From Alphaproteobacteria bacterium (lineage in GTDB: Bacteria; Pseudomonadota; Alphaproteobacteria; UBA8366; GCA-2717185), in contig JAPKDL010000002.1 in NCBI GenBank assembly GCA_028822585.1, positions 1 to 64,000 of the forward strand: a stretch of DNA of 64,000 nt. The letters are read 5' to 3'. Both the position numbers and the translations under genes were made by a program. The notes under the pieces are model-generated. The model worked only from the letters and a program-made list of their open reading frames with translations. It ran no database searches and was not told where the DNA came from. How positions within the stretch are numbered: the stretch's first letter is position 1; every line of letters begins with the position of its first letter. This document shows positions 1-10,254 of the stretch, one piece after another.

Positions 1-127
1 AGCGCGGAAACTAGGGAATTCACGCGGTTTTGCAATAGGTTTCTTCGATTATAAAAGAAGAATTACGTCCAGCATTATCACCCCCAATTTTTAACTTACC
101 TCAATATACATAAAAACGTGGGGAACC

Positions 128-630
128 ATGCTCAACTAGAATGCCGATACATTCACCGTTAAGGATTTTACACTCGGCGACGTCGTGGTGATGCCGAAGC
201 GCCGTTGCGGGATCATCTTGGCGTAGGGCAGCTCGCCACCGTCGTTGGGTATTCATACGGCAGTTACCGGGCTTTTCAATGGAGCGCCAGCCACGCGCAA
301 CGGATGCGCGCGCTCATCCCTGTCGCCAGCCGATCTCAGGGAAGCGGTGACGCAGCAACTGTGGCGGCATTGGAAGGAACTTTTTTCAATATTGAGGGTT
401 GGAATGGAGGACATCATTACGGCAGGTAACCTGTGTTCGAAGCCATTCGCGACTACTGCGCAAAGGCTCTTCGTAACACTGGTACAGGGCAGATTCTATT
501 CGCCGACACCGGCGGTGACGTGAAAGAGGCCACCCAGATATTGGTCGGTCGCGCAAGCACTTGGACGCGTCAATTCGATCCAAATTCAGTCATTGCGTTG
601 CGTCGCGCCAACACGGCTTTAACGTTTTGA
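128..630 (+). pseudogene. Decayed homoserine O-acetyltransferase (MetX)-like alpha/beta hydrolase
   Basis: N-terminal-like fragment NADTFTVKDFTLGDVVVMPK is in a different frame from LRDHLGVGQLATVVGYSYGSYRAFQWS (205 onward). In-frame TAA at 427-429 is followed in the same frame by VFEAIRDYCAKALRN...WTRQFDPNSVIALRRA; the expected middle part is missing. Confidence 0.7.
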
Positions 631-924
631 TCCAGATGTCAAAGATCGAAGCAGCGATGCTGTAGGTCCTCTGTTCCACCTACAATTTTTTTCACGCTGC
701 TTTTGGGCCTGAACGATCCGATTGGCTTCACAGGCACGGCGTGACATAGAAGTTTTAAACTCGAGTCGCCCCACAAACATCGACGCCCCTGGTTGATTGA
801 GCGAAATGGATAGATGCACTGTCGAATTTTTTGCTCAAGAACAATTGACCAATCGTCACCTGCGGTGCATCACAAAGGTGCCCCCATTATTTTAGTTTAA
901 CCACCCGATGAAACGAGCCCGATC

Positions 925-1590
925 GTGTCTTACAAAACCTCACCACTAACCGAACCCGTTTACGACTATCTTCTAAAGACGTCGCTTCGTGAACCTGATG
1001 TCTTGCGCGCCTTGCGGGCGGAAACCGAACGCCATCCCCATGGCGGTATGCGTATTTGTCCCGAACAAGGTCAGCTCATGCGCTTGTTGATCGAATTGAC
1101 TGGCGCGAAAGCAGCGCTGGAAATTGGTGTATTCACGGGCTACAGCACCTTGTCGGTCGCCCTCGCACTCCCCCATGACGGGCGTTTAATCGCCTGTGAA
1201 CGTAACGCAGAGTGGCCTACCGTAGGGCAGCCTTTCTGGCGGGACGCGGGGGTCGAGGGTATTATCGATTTACGTATCGGCAAGGCGGCAGAAACGCTGG
1301 AGGCACTCATCGTAGAGGGCAAGAGCGGCGCATTCGATTTTGCATTTATTGACGGCGATAAGAAAAATTATGGCGTCTATTACGAACAATGCCTTACTTT
1401 GGTCCGTCCCGGCGGTTTAATTCTGATCGATAACGTCTTGTGGGACGGACGCTTAATTGACGCCACTGATACAGAATTGGCTACGAGCACCATTCGCACC
1501 TTAAATGAAAAAATTCACCACGATGAACGTGTTTCGATAAGCATGCTGCCGGTGGGCGACGGGTTAACTATTATCCGAAAACGAGATTAA
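925..1590 (+). CDS. Class I SAM-dependent O-methyltransferase (family 3, caffeoyl-CoA OMT-like)
   Basis: ALEIGVFTGYSTLSVALALP, DFAFIDGDKKNYGVYYEQCLTLVRPGGLILIDNVLWDG motifs; GTG start. Confidence 0.9.
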   Translation: MSYKTSPLTEPVYDYLLKTSLREPDVLRALRAETERHPHGGMRICPEQGQLMRLLIELTGAKAALEIGVFTGYSTLSVALALPHDGRLIACERNAEWPTVGQPFWRDAGVEGIIDLRIGKAAETLEALIVEGKSGAFDFAFIDGDKKNYGVYYEQCLTLVRPGGLILIDNVLWDGRLIDATDTELATSTIRTLNEKIHHDERVSISMLPVGDGLTIIRKRD

Positions 1591-2060
1591 TCGAAGACCC
1601 CTGGCAGCTTGATCCAATCACCAGTCTTGATGCTCAAGCGGCTTGTCATCCCACCATTCAATTCCAACACAACTCGAATCGGTCCGTCGGACGCTATAAT
1701 TTCCTGCGACATCGGCGTCGTTCGCGCCACAATTTTAATGATTTTACCTACGCTATCGATGAACAACATGTCGAGCGGGATCAACGTATTTTTCATCCAC
1801 ATTGAGATCTCGCCCGTCTGTTTGTAAACAAAAACCATGCCCGAATTCGCCGCCATTTTACGCCGAAACATCAAGCCTTGCGCAAGCTGCTTCCGTGTTG
1901 TCGCTACCTCTACGGTGAACTTATGTGCGCCCGCTTTGGTCTCGATTGTTAACGGCACCAGAGGAAATGTCTCTAAGGCGCGCACGTTAGGGATTATGAC
2001 ACAGACAAAAACCAACACCGCCATAACCGTGATGTATTTTTTCAACTTAATTCGGCACAT
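1587..2060 (-). CDS. DUF192 domain-containing exported protein
   Basis: Signal-like N-terminus MCRIKLKKYITVMAVLVFVCVII, then QGLMFRRKMAANSGMVFVYKQTGEISMWMKNTLIPLDMLFID (DUF192 signature). The ORF extends upstream to 2240, but the internal start is more plausible. Confidence 0.85.
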   Translation of the reverse strand: MCRIKLKKYITVMAVLVFVCVIIPNVRALETFPLVPLTIETKAGAHKFTVEVATTRKQLAQGLMFRRKMAANSGMVFVYKQTGEISMWMKNTLIPLDMLFIDSVGKIIKIVARTTPMSQEIIASDGPIRVVLELNGGMTSRLSIKTGDWIKLPGVFD

Positions 2061-2121
2061 ACCCGTTAACCTATACCGTATCAGGGCCATCGCCCAGCAC
2101 CTCATCTTCCAACACGGCTTC

Positions 2122-3939
2122 CTATTTTGACGTTTCCTGCTGTTTTCGCCACATGGAAGCATACGCGCCATTTCGAGCCAGTAATTCCATATGCCGCCCC
2201 CGTTCCGAAATTTGCCCGGCTTCAAGCACGAGAATTTCATCCGCGTCGATCACCGTGGACAAACGGTGGGCAATCTGCAACGTCGTTCGGTTGCTGGAGA
2301 CTTCACGCAGGCTTTCCTGAATTTCCTTTTCCGTATGGGTGTCCAACGCCGACGTCGCTTCGTCAAAGAGTAATATCGCAGGGCTTTTTAAAATTGTTCG
2401 TGCGATGGCGACACGTTGTTTTTCACCACCGGAAAGTTTTAAGCCGCGCTCCCCGACATTCGATTTATAACCATCCGGCAGCGACGTGATGAAATCGTGA
2501 ATGCGGGCGAGACGAGCCGCTGATTCTACTGCCGATGTCGCCGCGCTGGGTCGTCCATACAATATATTATAATAGATAGAATCGTTGAACAGCACCGTAT
2601 CCTGCGGGACGATCCCTATAGATGCGCGCAGGCTTTCCTGGCTCACCGCGGCAATGTCCTGCCCATCGATTCGCACCGTGCCTCTATTGACGTCATAAAA
2701 CCGGAACAACAAACGACTAATCGTGGATTTTCCAGCGCCGCTGGGTCCGACAATCGCCACGGTTTTCCCCGCCGGTACGATGAAACTAACATCCCGCAAG
2801 ATGGGGCGACGTGGGTCGTAGCCAAAATCAACATGATCAAATTCCACGGTTCCACCGTTAAGCGCCAACGCTGGGGCGTCAGGACGATCCGAAACTTCGG
2901 TTTCAATATCCAGAACCCTGAACATAGCCTCCATATCAGTCAGCGACTGGCGAATTTGCCGATACACGAAGCCAAGAAAATTAAGCGGTAGATAAAGTTG
3001 GATTAGATAGGAATTGACCAACACGAAATCGCCCAGCGTCATCGTCCCATCGACAACGCCCTGCCCGGCCATCATCATGACGATAACAAGCCCCAGTGAT
3101 ATTACGACGCCCTGACCAATGTTCAGGTAGGAGAGGCTGACCGTGCTTTTGACCGATGCAGTTTCATATGCCTGCATCGCCTTGTCAAAACGTCGGGCTT
3201 CATGCGCTTCATTGCCAAAATATTTGACCGTTTCGTAATTCAGCAGGCTGTCGATGGCTTTTGTATTGGCTTCGGTGTCCCGGTCGTTCATAGCGCGGCG
3301 GTATTTCAACCGCCATTCCGTCACTACCAACGTGAATCCGATAAAGATTGAGATGGTCAAAAACGTCACAAACGCATACCAGAAATTAAATAAATTCCAA
3401 AGAATGCCACAAACCATAAAAATTTCGAGAAGCGTCGGCAGGATATTGAACATCATGAAAGACAGCAGAAATTCGATGCCCTTCACCCCGCGTTCAATTA
3501 TTCGCGACAATCCGCCGGTCTGCCGGTTCATGTGGAAACGCAAACTCAACACATGAAGATGCTGGAAGGTGCGCAGTGCAGCGTTCCGGATGGCACGTTG
3601 CGCGACCCGCGCGAACACGGCCTCCCGCAGCTCCGAGAACATTTGCGCTAAAATTCTAGCCCCACCATAAGACAACAACAACCCGACCGGCACCGCAGCG
3701 ACGAGCGTTGCGCCTTCAACCGGCGAAACCCCGCTCAACGCGTCGACCGCATCCCTGTAGAACAGCGGCACGTAAACATTGGCGATTTTCGATCCCACAA
3801 GTAAGGTCAATGCGACAACGACCCGCGCTCGCATATTCCACTGCCCTGCCGGCCATAAATACGGCAGCAGCGTGATAAGCGTCTTTACCTGGCTGTTGCC
3901 ACGTTCATCTTTCGTTTCATATAGGCTGGAATTGGACAT
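2122..3939 (-). CDS. ABC transporter permease/ATP-binding fusion, Atm1/HMT1 (ABCB7-like) type
   Basis: TM domain plus Walker A GPSGAGKST, LSGGEKQRVAIART, ILLFDEATSALD; RIIERGVKGIEFLLSFMMFNILPTLLEI is typical of Atm1-type exporters. Confidence 0.9.
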   Translation of the reverse strand: MSNSSLYETKDERGNSQVKTLITLLPYLWPAGQWNMRARVVVALTLLVGSKIANVYVPLFYRDAVDALSGVSPVEGATLVAAVPVGLLLSYGGARILAQMFSELREAVFARVAQRAIRNAALRTFQHLHVLSLRFHMNRQTGGLSRIIERGVKGIEFLLSFMMFNILPTLLEIFMVCGILWNLFNFWYAFVTFLTISIFIGFTLVVTEWRLKYRRAMNDRDTEANTKAIDSLLNYETVKYFGNEAHEARRFDKAMQAYETASVKSTVSLSYLNIGQGVVISLGLVIVMMMAGQGVVDGTMTLGDFVLVNSYLIQLYLPLNFLGFVYRQIRQSLTDMEAMFRVLDIETEVSDRPDAPALALNGGTVEFDHVDFGYDPRRPILRDVSFIVPAGKTVAIVGPSGAGKSTISRLLFRFYDVNRGTVRIDGQDIAAVSQESLRASIGIVPQDTVLFNDSIYYNILYGRPSAATSAVESAARLARIHDFITSLPDGYKSNVGERGLKLSGGEKQRVAIARTILKSPAILLFDEATSALDTHTEKEIQESLREVSSNRTTLQIAHRLSTVIDADEILVLEAGQISERGRHMELLARNGAYASMWRKQQETSK

Positions 3940-4005
3940 CTGGTTCCAAGGGTGGGAATGACGCTAAAATGTAACAGTCTAATCGAGGTCTAGCGGACCT
4001 AAACG

Positions 4006-5697
4006 TCATATAAAATATACTATCAAATAACCACCCAACAAAATCAGTACGCAAAGCGCCGAGCCACCGATCGGCCATGTCCGAGCCAACCAACTACCGG
4101 GTCCATGATATTGAAACGCACGGCCCAGTATGAATCCAACGCCCATTTGCCCCCATCGCGCCAACTCGTCTCCTAATTCGGACAGGCATTGGACAAAAGA
4201 CCTAACAAGTTTTGGTGCAAGATGCCTATAGAACCAATCCGTATCCAAGTTCGTCGATCGCAGTTCCGGAGGGTAAAGACCCGTTCGCATTAGAACAGCA
4301 AATGCCAACGCCGCAAACGCCAGTAATTGCAGCATCGTGACTACATGCGCCGTGGTATACGGAACGTAATTTACGGGGTAAGGCAACAGGGCGTAGAGCG
4401 GTTCCGGGTACACGCCGATAGCTATGCACAACGCGGCAGCAAGTCCCATCGCTACCAGCATATTTATAGGCGCCTCGCGAACCCGATGTCCCTGATCATG
4501 GGCGAAAAACGCGAAAAACGGGATTTTGATGCCCGAATGGTGAAATACACCAGCTGACGCGAACAGCAATACGGCCCAGGCCATCCAATAACCTTCCTCC
4601 GCAGCCGCTGTTAGGATCATAGATTTAGTGACGAAACCGCTGAATAGCGGAAACCCCGAAATGGAAGCCGCGCCAATGATACATAGCCCAGTCGTCCACG
4701 GCATTGATTTATACAACCCACCAAGCTCCGAACCGTTTATCGTCCCCGTTCGAAACAACACTGCCCCCATCGACATGAAGAGCAGCGCTTTATACAAAAT
4801 GTGGGCAAAAGCGTGAGACGCAGCACCATTTAACGCCAGTTCCGTTCCAATTCCTATACCAACCACCATGAATCCAAGCTGGTTATTCAGGCTATACGTA
4901 AGAACACGCCGTAAATTGTTTTCAATTACTGCAAAAAAGATGGGAAACGCGGTCATCACCGCACCTATCCATATTAAAATTTCGGTTCCTGCATAACCGC
5001 GCGCCAAGGCATAAATAGCTAATTTAGTTGTAAATGCACTTAGGAAAACTGTTCCCGTAACCGTCGCTTCCGGATAACTATCCTGCAACCAGTTATGCAA
5101 CAATGGAAACGCCGCTTTGATCCCAAAGGCAATAAAAATCAAAATTCCACCAAGGCTCTCAATTCCGATGTGCTCAAAGGCTATTGAGTTGGTTTCGTGT
5201 CGCAGTACGAGTGCGCCTGTCAACAAAAGAACGCCAGAGCCAACTTGAATGAGAAGATATCGGAGTCCAATTTTTAAGGATCGATCTGTCCGAACAGCCC
5301 AAATCAGAAACACCGACGTTATCGCCGTCAATTCCCAAAACACGAACAAAGAAACCAAATCGCCCGCGAATACGGCCCCAATGGCGGCACCGGCATAGGC
5401 CAATCCTGCGACCTGTTGGACAAGATCTTTGATATGCCATGCATAAATTATGGATAATTCGGCGGCGATAAAGAAAATATAACCAAAAACAAGGCTTAAC
5501 TTATCAACACGTAGAAGCGTGAGCGTTTGATCGAATAACTCAATCTGCACATGCAGGCCGTGCGTCAGTTGCGTAAGCTGCCAAATTCCCATAATTGGTA
5601 AAAGCAGCATAAACACATTGCGTATGCGCGCAGGAAGCAACACGCTTATGAATGAACCCACGATAAGGATTAAGCCCGGCGGAGTGGCCTCAATCAT
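4006..5697 (-). CDS. Proton-conducting antiporter subunit, MrpD/ND5-like (third paralogue of locus)
   Basis: Multi-TM; FVFWELTAITSVFLIW and GIKAAFPLLHNWLQDSYPEATVTGTVFLSAFTTKLAIYAL motifs. Confidence 0.88.
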   Translation of the reverse strand: MIEATPPGLILIVGSFISVLLPARIRNVFMLLLPIMGIWQLTQLTHGLHVQIELFDQTLTLLRVDKLSLVFGYIFFIAAELSIIYAWHIKDLVQQVAGLAYAGAAIGAVFAGDLVSLFVFWELTAITSVFLIWAVRTDRSLKIGLRYLLIQVGSGVLLLTGALVLRHETNSIAFEHIGIESLGGILIFIAFGIKAAFPLLHNWLQDSYPEATVTGTVFLSAFTTKLAIYALARGYAGTEILIWIGAVMTAFPIFFAVIENNLRRVLTYSLNNQLGFMVVGIGIGTELALNGAASHAFAHILYKALLFMSMGAVLFRTGTINGSELGGLYKSMPWTTGLCIIGAASISGFPLFSGFVTKSMILTAAAEEGYWMAWAVLLFASAGVFHHSGIKIPFFAFFAHDQGHRVREAPINMLVAMGLAAALCIAIGVYPEPLYALLPYPVNYVPYTTAHVVTMLQLLAFAALAFAVLMRTGLYPPELRSTNLDTDWFYRHLAPKLVRSFVQCLSELGDELARWGQMGVGFILGRAFQYHGPGSWLARTWPIGGSALCVLILLGGYLIVYFI

Positions 5698-5953
5698 AAT
5701 AATCTTCCCCGCGCTTCAAAAACCGTCGCAGTTCCTTTGCTGACAGCACTAACCCCACGCTAAACACAAAGCCAAAGAGAGCATAAAAACCAAAAAGATA
5801 TTCAACTTCAAAATGTGGATGTTTTACGTAAAAGGCATCTGCCAGAAAGAGCACCCCACACACTAAACACAAGATCCAAAAGATTATGTCAACGCTGCCC
5901 GGCCTGTCGAGCCAGCGCTTTGCGCCATCGTCTAATTTTTCGTGATCCGTCAT
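5690..5953 (-). CDS. Small two-TM membrane protein embedded in the Mrp-like operon
   Basis: MTDHEKLDDGAKRWLDRPGSVDIIFWILCLVCGVLFLADAFYV...; two hydrophobic stretches; ATG just after the upstream stop with a GGGGGAGG-like RBS; overlaps the downstream gene. Confidence 0.75.
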   Translation of the reverse strand: MTDHEKLDDGAKRWLDRPGSVDIIFWILCLVCGVLFLADAFYVKHPHFEVEYLFGFYALFGFVFSVGLVLSAKELRRFLKRGEDYYD

Positions 5954-5957
5954 CGGG

Positions 5958-7436
5958 TCAGCCTCCCCCAATCGGCGCAAGCAATCGGTACAGCGGATCG
6001 GCGTAAAAGAATAAGACGATACAGCCGAACGCCGTCAAACATAGCGGTGCCACGCAAAGTAACGGCGCCTCTTTAATCTTTGTGGCAGCTACATTTCCGC
6101 TGCCAATTTCATCTGAGGGCGGGCTAAAGAAGCCACGCGCAACAATCGGCAATAAATACGCGATGTTCAGAAGCGACGAAATCATTAGCACTGCGACGAA
6201 CACGATTTGCCCGGACTCCAACGCCCCCATGGCGATGAAATACTTGCTCCACGAGCCCCCCATCGGCGGCAAACCGATGACGCTTAAACTGCCGATGAAA
6301 AACGCGAACAAAGTAAACGGCATAACCCGTCCAATGCCGTGCATATCGCTAATCTGCGTTTTTCCACTAGCGACATAAATCGCGCCAGCGCAAAAGAACA
6401 ACGTAATCTTGCCCAACGCATGCATCGCAATATGCATCGCGCCGCCGATCGCCCCCAACGGCGTGAACAAAGCCGCGCCCAAGATGATGTAGGAAAGCTG
6501 GCTCACGGTTGAATACGCCAGTCGGGCTTTTAGATTATCTTTCGTCATGGCGATCAACGACGCCGTCAGAACCGTCGCACCGGCGATATAGGCGAGCCAA
6601 TCACCGTATCCGGACTCCCGCAAAAAATCGGAGCCAAACAGATAGACGATCACTTTCAACACCGTAAAGACGCCCGCCTTCACCACCGCGACCGCATGCA
6701 GCAAGGCGCTGACCGGCGTCGGCGCGACCATCGCGGCGGGCAGCCAACGGTGAATGGGCATCAGCGCCGCCTTGCCAATTCCATACACGTATAAAAATAA
6801 CAACAGACCGATCACCGGGCCCTGCACGTGCCCCGCGAAAACACCACCGTCGCGGAAATCCAGCGTGCCCGTCAGATACCAGGTGCCAATAATTGCCGCC
6901 AACTGCAGGCCAATGGAACTGCCGAGCAACAATCCAAGATAGGTGCGGCCCGACCGCATGGCTTCCGGGGTCCCGGCATGGGTCACCAAGGGGTATGTCG
7001 TAATGGTCAGGACTTCATAGCAAATAAACAGCGTGAACATATTCCCCGCCAACGCTACGCCCATCGCACCAAAAATCGCCAGCGCAAAGCAGACATAAAA
7101 TCGCGTCTGATTACTTTCCTTCTTGGCCCGCATATAGCCGATGGAATAAATCGAATTGACAATCCACAGCCCGGACGCGATCAACGCGAACAACATCCCC
7201 AGCGGCTCCAACGTGAACCGCAATTCAAGTCCTGGCAGCACCTCGATCAGGTTTAAATCCGGTCGACCGCCATCGGCGACCACCGGCAACAGGTTCAGCG
7301 CGACCGCGAACAGACTGACCGCCGTCACCAGAGTCGCCGCTTCCCGCAAATTTGGAATCTTTCCAAACAGCACGATCGTAACCGCGCCGATTAACGGGAT
7401 CACCAGAGCCAGGAGCATCAAATCTGGCGCGCTCAT
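5958..7436 (-). CDS. Proton-conducting antiporter subunit, MrpD/MrpA-N-like (second paralogue)
   Basis: FICYEVLTITTYPLVTHAG; GIGKAALMPIHRWLPAAMVAPTPVSALLHAVAVVKAGVF motifs. Confidence 0.9.
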   Translation of the reverse strand: MSAPDLMLLALVIPLIGAVTIVLFGKIPNLREAATLVTAVSLFAVALNLLPVVADGGRPDLNLIEVLPGLELRFTLEPLGMLFALIASGLWIVNSIYSIGYMRAKKESNQTRFYVCFALAIFGAMGVALAGNMFTLFICYEVLTITTYPLVTHAGTPEAMRSGRTYLGLLLGSSIGLQLAAIIGTWYLTGTLDFRDGGVFAGHVQGPVIGLLLFLYVYGIGKAALMPIHRWLPAAMVAPTPVSALLHAVAVVKAGVFTVLKVIVYLFGSDFLRESGYGDWLAYIAGATVLTASLIAMTKDNLKARLAYSTVSQLSYIILGAALFTPLGAIGGAMHIAMHALGKITLFFCAGAIYVASGKTQISDMHGIGRVMPFTLFAFFIGSLSVIGLPPMGGSWSKYFIAMGALESGQIVFVAVLMISSLLNIAYLLPIVARGFFSPPSDEIGSGNVAATKIKEAPLLCVAPLCLTAFGCIVLFFYADPLYRLLAPIGGG

Positions 7437-8917
7437 GATGCATCCCCCAGCAGGAATTTAGCCGCACGAGTAGCCACGCCAACGCTCAGCTTCGTATCAA
7501 TGCCGAAGTAGAAATTCGCCAGAACCATCACCCACATCGGGACCAGCATCGCCATCGGCGCTTCTTGGATGTCTGTCGGCGCGCCTGCGGATGACGGCAT
7601 AAAATACGCCGCTTCCACTACCCGCCAAACATAAATGATCGCCATCAACGACGCGATGATCAGAAAGACTAAGATCCACCACAAATTTTGCTCCATCGCC
7701 GCCAATAACAGGTACCATTTGGAAACGAAGCCAACCGTCAACGGCACCCCGATCAGGCTCATGCCGCCCGCCACAAACGCGGCCATTGTCCAAGGCATAC
7801 GAGCAGCAAGACCTCGCATACTCTCAATGCTAACCGACCCGGTACGATAGAAGACGCAGCCCATGGCCATGAACAACGCGCCCTTGATCAAGGCGTGGTT
7901 GAACAAATGCAACATTCCACCGGTCAGGCCTAACACGGTCGCCATACTAACACCCAGAACCATATAACCGATCTGCGCCACACTGGAATAAGCCAGCATC
8001 CGTTTGATGTCAGTTTGAAAAATCGCGATCGCGGACCCGGCGAGCATCGCCAACACCGCGAACACCATGAAGATATCCCCCAACGCCATAACGCCAAACG
8101 AAAAATCATGATGGAATATCGTGAAATAGGTACGGATTAGAACATAGATGGACACTTTAGTCGCCGTTGCCGCCAAAAATATGGTCGCGACCGATGGCGC
8201 GTAGGCATAAGCGTTCGGCAGCCAGGCATGAACGGGGAACAGCGCCGCTTTTACCGCCAGCCCAACCGCCATGAAGCCAAAGGCGACGGTAATCGTCCGG
8301 TTCGGACCAACGGCGGCCACACGTTCGCCCAAATCGGCGATATTCAACGTCCCGGTCATTTGATACAGCAACCCAACGCCAATCAAAAAGAACGTCGCGC
8401 CAATGGTCCCGAACACCAAATATCGGTAGGACGCGATCAAGGCGCGGCGGTCCCGGCCCATGGCGATTAACGCATAAGACGACAACGATGAAATTTCCAA
8501 GAAGACGAATATATTAAACGCATCGCCGGTGATCGTGACGCCCAACAGCCCCGCCAAACACAACAGAAACGCCGTGTAGAACAAATAACCCCGGTCGCCA
8601 CCTATTTCCTGATCGACGCTGGGTTTCGCATATGAAACCGTCAATGCGCCAATTGCTGACACAATCAACAGAACATACGCGTTGAGCAAATCGATCCGGT
8701 ATTCGATACCCCACGGTGGTGCCCAGCCGCCCAATTTATACGCGATGACCCCTATCGCGTTGACCTCTTGAAGCAGCAATGCCGACACAGCGAAGGCCAA
8801 CCACGCCACTACGACCGCAAACCAGTAAGTCAGCGTCCCATTTCTGAGAATCACGCATAGCGGCGCGGCTAAGAGCGGCAAGATGATTTGCAACGCAGGC
8901 AGGTGTGTGGAAATCAC
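7433..8917 (-). CDS. mrpD: Monovalent cation/H+ antiporter subunit D
   Basis: FVFLEISSLSSYALIAMG; GLAVKAALFPVHAWLPNAYAYAPSVATIFLAATATKVSIYVL; ATGA overlap with the next gene. Confidence 0.92.
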   Translation of the reverse strand: MISTHLPALQIILPLLAAPLCVILRNGTLTYWFAVVVAWLAFAVSALLLQEVNAIGVIAYKLGGWAPPWGIEYRIDLLNAYVLLIVSAIGALTVSYAKPSVDQEIGGDRGYLFYTAFLLCLAGLLGVTITGDAFNIFVFLEISSLSSYALIAMGRDRRALIASYRYLVFGTIGATFFLIGVGLLYQMTGTLNIADLGERVAAVGPNRTITVAFGFMAVGLAVKAALFPVHAWLPNAYAYAPSVATIFLAATATKVSIYVLIRTYFTIFHHDFSFGVMALGDIFMVFAVLAMLAGSAIAIFQTDIKRMLAYSSVAQIGYMVLGVSMATVLGLTGGMLHLFNHALIKGALFMAMGCVFYRTGSVSIESMRGLAARMPWTMAAFVAGGMSLIGVPLTVGFVSKWYLLLAAMEQNLWWILVFLIIASLMAIIYVWRVVEAAYFMPSSAGAPTDIQEAPMAMLVPMWVMVLANFYFGIDTKLSVGVATRAAKFLLGDAS

Positions 8918-9279
8918 GATGCGTCTTCCTGTGCTTCTTCCAACTCACGAATTTCATCTTCTTCGATGGTGCCGAACGACTCGTTAATCCGCACCACCAA
9001 CGCTAGCCCAACCGCTGTCGTCGCAACGCCAACAACAATCGCAGTCAGGATTAAGACATGTGGCAACGGATTTGAATAAACCTCGATGCCCTCAGCAATG
9101 ATCGGCGCCGTGCCGCCGGTTACCTTTCCCATTGTAATGTACAAAACGAACACCGACGCTTGAAACACGTTCAACCCAACTATCTTTTTAACCAAATTCT
9201 GAGGCGCCATCACCAGGTACAACCCCGTGACCATCAGAAAAATGGCGATCCAGTAATTATAAAGGCCCGGCCATTCCAC
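8914..9279 (-). CDS. mrpC: Monovalent cation/H+ antiporter subunit C (NuoK-like)
   Basis: NYWIAIFLMVTGLYLVMAPQNLVKKIVGLNVFQASVFVLYI...LILTAIVVGVATTAVGLALVVRI. Confidence 0.92.
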   Translation of the reverse strand: MEWPGLYNYWIAIFLMVTGLYLVMAPQNLVKKIVGLNVFQASVFVLYITMGKVTGGTAPIIAEGIEVYSNPLPHVLILTAIVVGVATTAVGLALVVRINESFGTIEEDEIRELEEAQEDAS

Positions 9280-9284
9280 GCCGC

Positions 9285-9722
9285 TTACTCCTCCATCTCG
9301 TCGAGATTGGCGCCACGTCCGGCAAAATGGAAAAAGATCGTCGCCATCGCCGACGCCACCGTCAGCCCAACACCAAATTCAATCGCGAATATCCCGTAAT
9401 GTTGGCCGTGCACGGGATCATGCGCCAAGACCGAATAATCCAGAAAATTTCCGCCCAACAACAATCCTAGCACCCCTGTGCCGCCATAAATCAAAACACC
9501 CAGCGCCAATCCAATTCGCAAGGCGCCGTCCGGCAACACTTTGCGGGCTGCGTCCATTCCATACACCAATGCGTATAATACGAAGGCGGACGCAAAGATC
9601 ACCCCAGCCTGAAACCCGCCACCGGGCCCGAAATCCCCATGCATCTGCACATACAGCGCAAACAAAATGATAAACGGCATTAACAGTTTCGCGACAACCC
9701 GCACGACGAGGTGATGACTCAT
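9285..9722 (-). CDS. mrpB: Na+/H+ antiporter subunit B (MnhB/MrpB)
   Basis: MSHHLVVRVVAKLLMPFIILFALYVQMHGDFGPGGGFQAGVIFASAFVLYALV; start taken at MSHHL rather than the longer ORF. Confidence 0.92.
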   Translation of the reverse strand: MSHHLVVRVVAKLLMPFIILFALYVQMHGDFGPGGGFQAGVIFASAFVLYALVYGMDAARKVLPDGALRIGLALGVLIYGGTGVLGLLLGGNFLDYSVLAHDPVHGQHYGIFAIEFGVGLTVASAMATIFFHFAGRGANLDEMEE

Positions 9723-10246
9723 GCTGTGTCCCCCTTCGCCTTGCGCCGCCGCCGACGTCCCTGCAACAACACCATCACGCAAATACCGGCTGTGAAGATC
9801 ACCGTCACTTCACCCAACGTGTCGTAACCGCGATAGCTCGCCAGCACCACAGTGACGACATTCGGGATACCGGTTTTCGGCTTTGAATCCGCTAAATAAG
9901 TAGGCGCAACATGTTGGTGTATAGGCGCGTCAGGGTCGCCATAATTTGGCATGTCAAGGGTGCCATATATCAACGCGACGCCCGTGGCGAGCGCGATAAT
10001 GATGGGGAGAATGGCTGGACGCGACGGTACCTTTTCCCGGCCCTTGGTCAAGGACAACGCCCCCAACATCAAAACCGTGGATATACCCGCGCCGACGGCG
10101 GCTTCCGTGAACGCCACGTCGACAGCATCCACAACGACAAAGAAAGTCGCAGCCAGAAGGCTGTAAACGCCGCTTACCATCACCACAGCGAACAAATTAT
10201 GCAGGCGCACAATCAGATAAGCTGACATGCCCATTAAGGTCAGCAC
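9719..10246 (-). CDS. DUF4040 / MrpA C-terminal-like (MbhD/MbhE-like) antiporter subunit
   Basis: NLFAVVMVSGVYSLLAATFFVVVDAVDVAFTEAAVGAGISTVLMLGAL; followed by NVVTVVLASYRGYDTLGEVTVIFTAGICVMVLL, which resembles the MrpA C-terminal segment. Confidence 0.87.
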   Translation of the reverse strand: MLTLMGMSAYLIVRLHNLFAVVMVSGVYSLLAATFFVVVDAVDVAFTEAAVGAGISTVLMLGALSLTKGREKVPSRPAILPIIIALATGVALIYGTLDMPNYGDPDAPIHQHVAPTYLADSKPKTGIPNVVTVVLASYRGYDTLGEVTVIFTAGICVMVLLQGRRRRRKAKGDTA

Positions 10247-10254
10247 GACGATAT

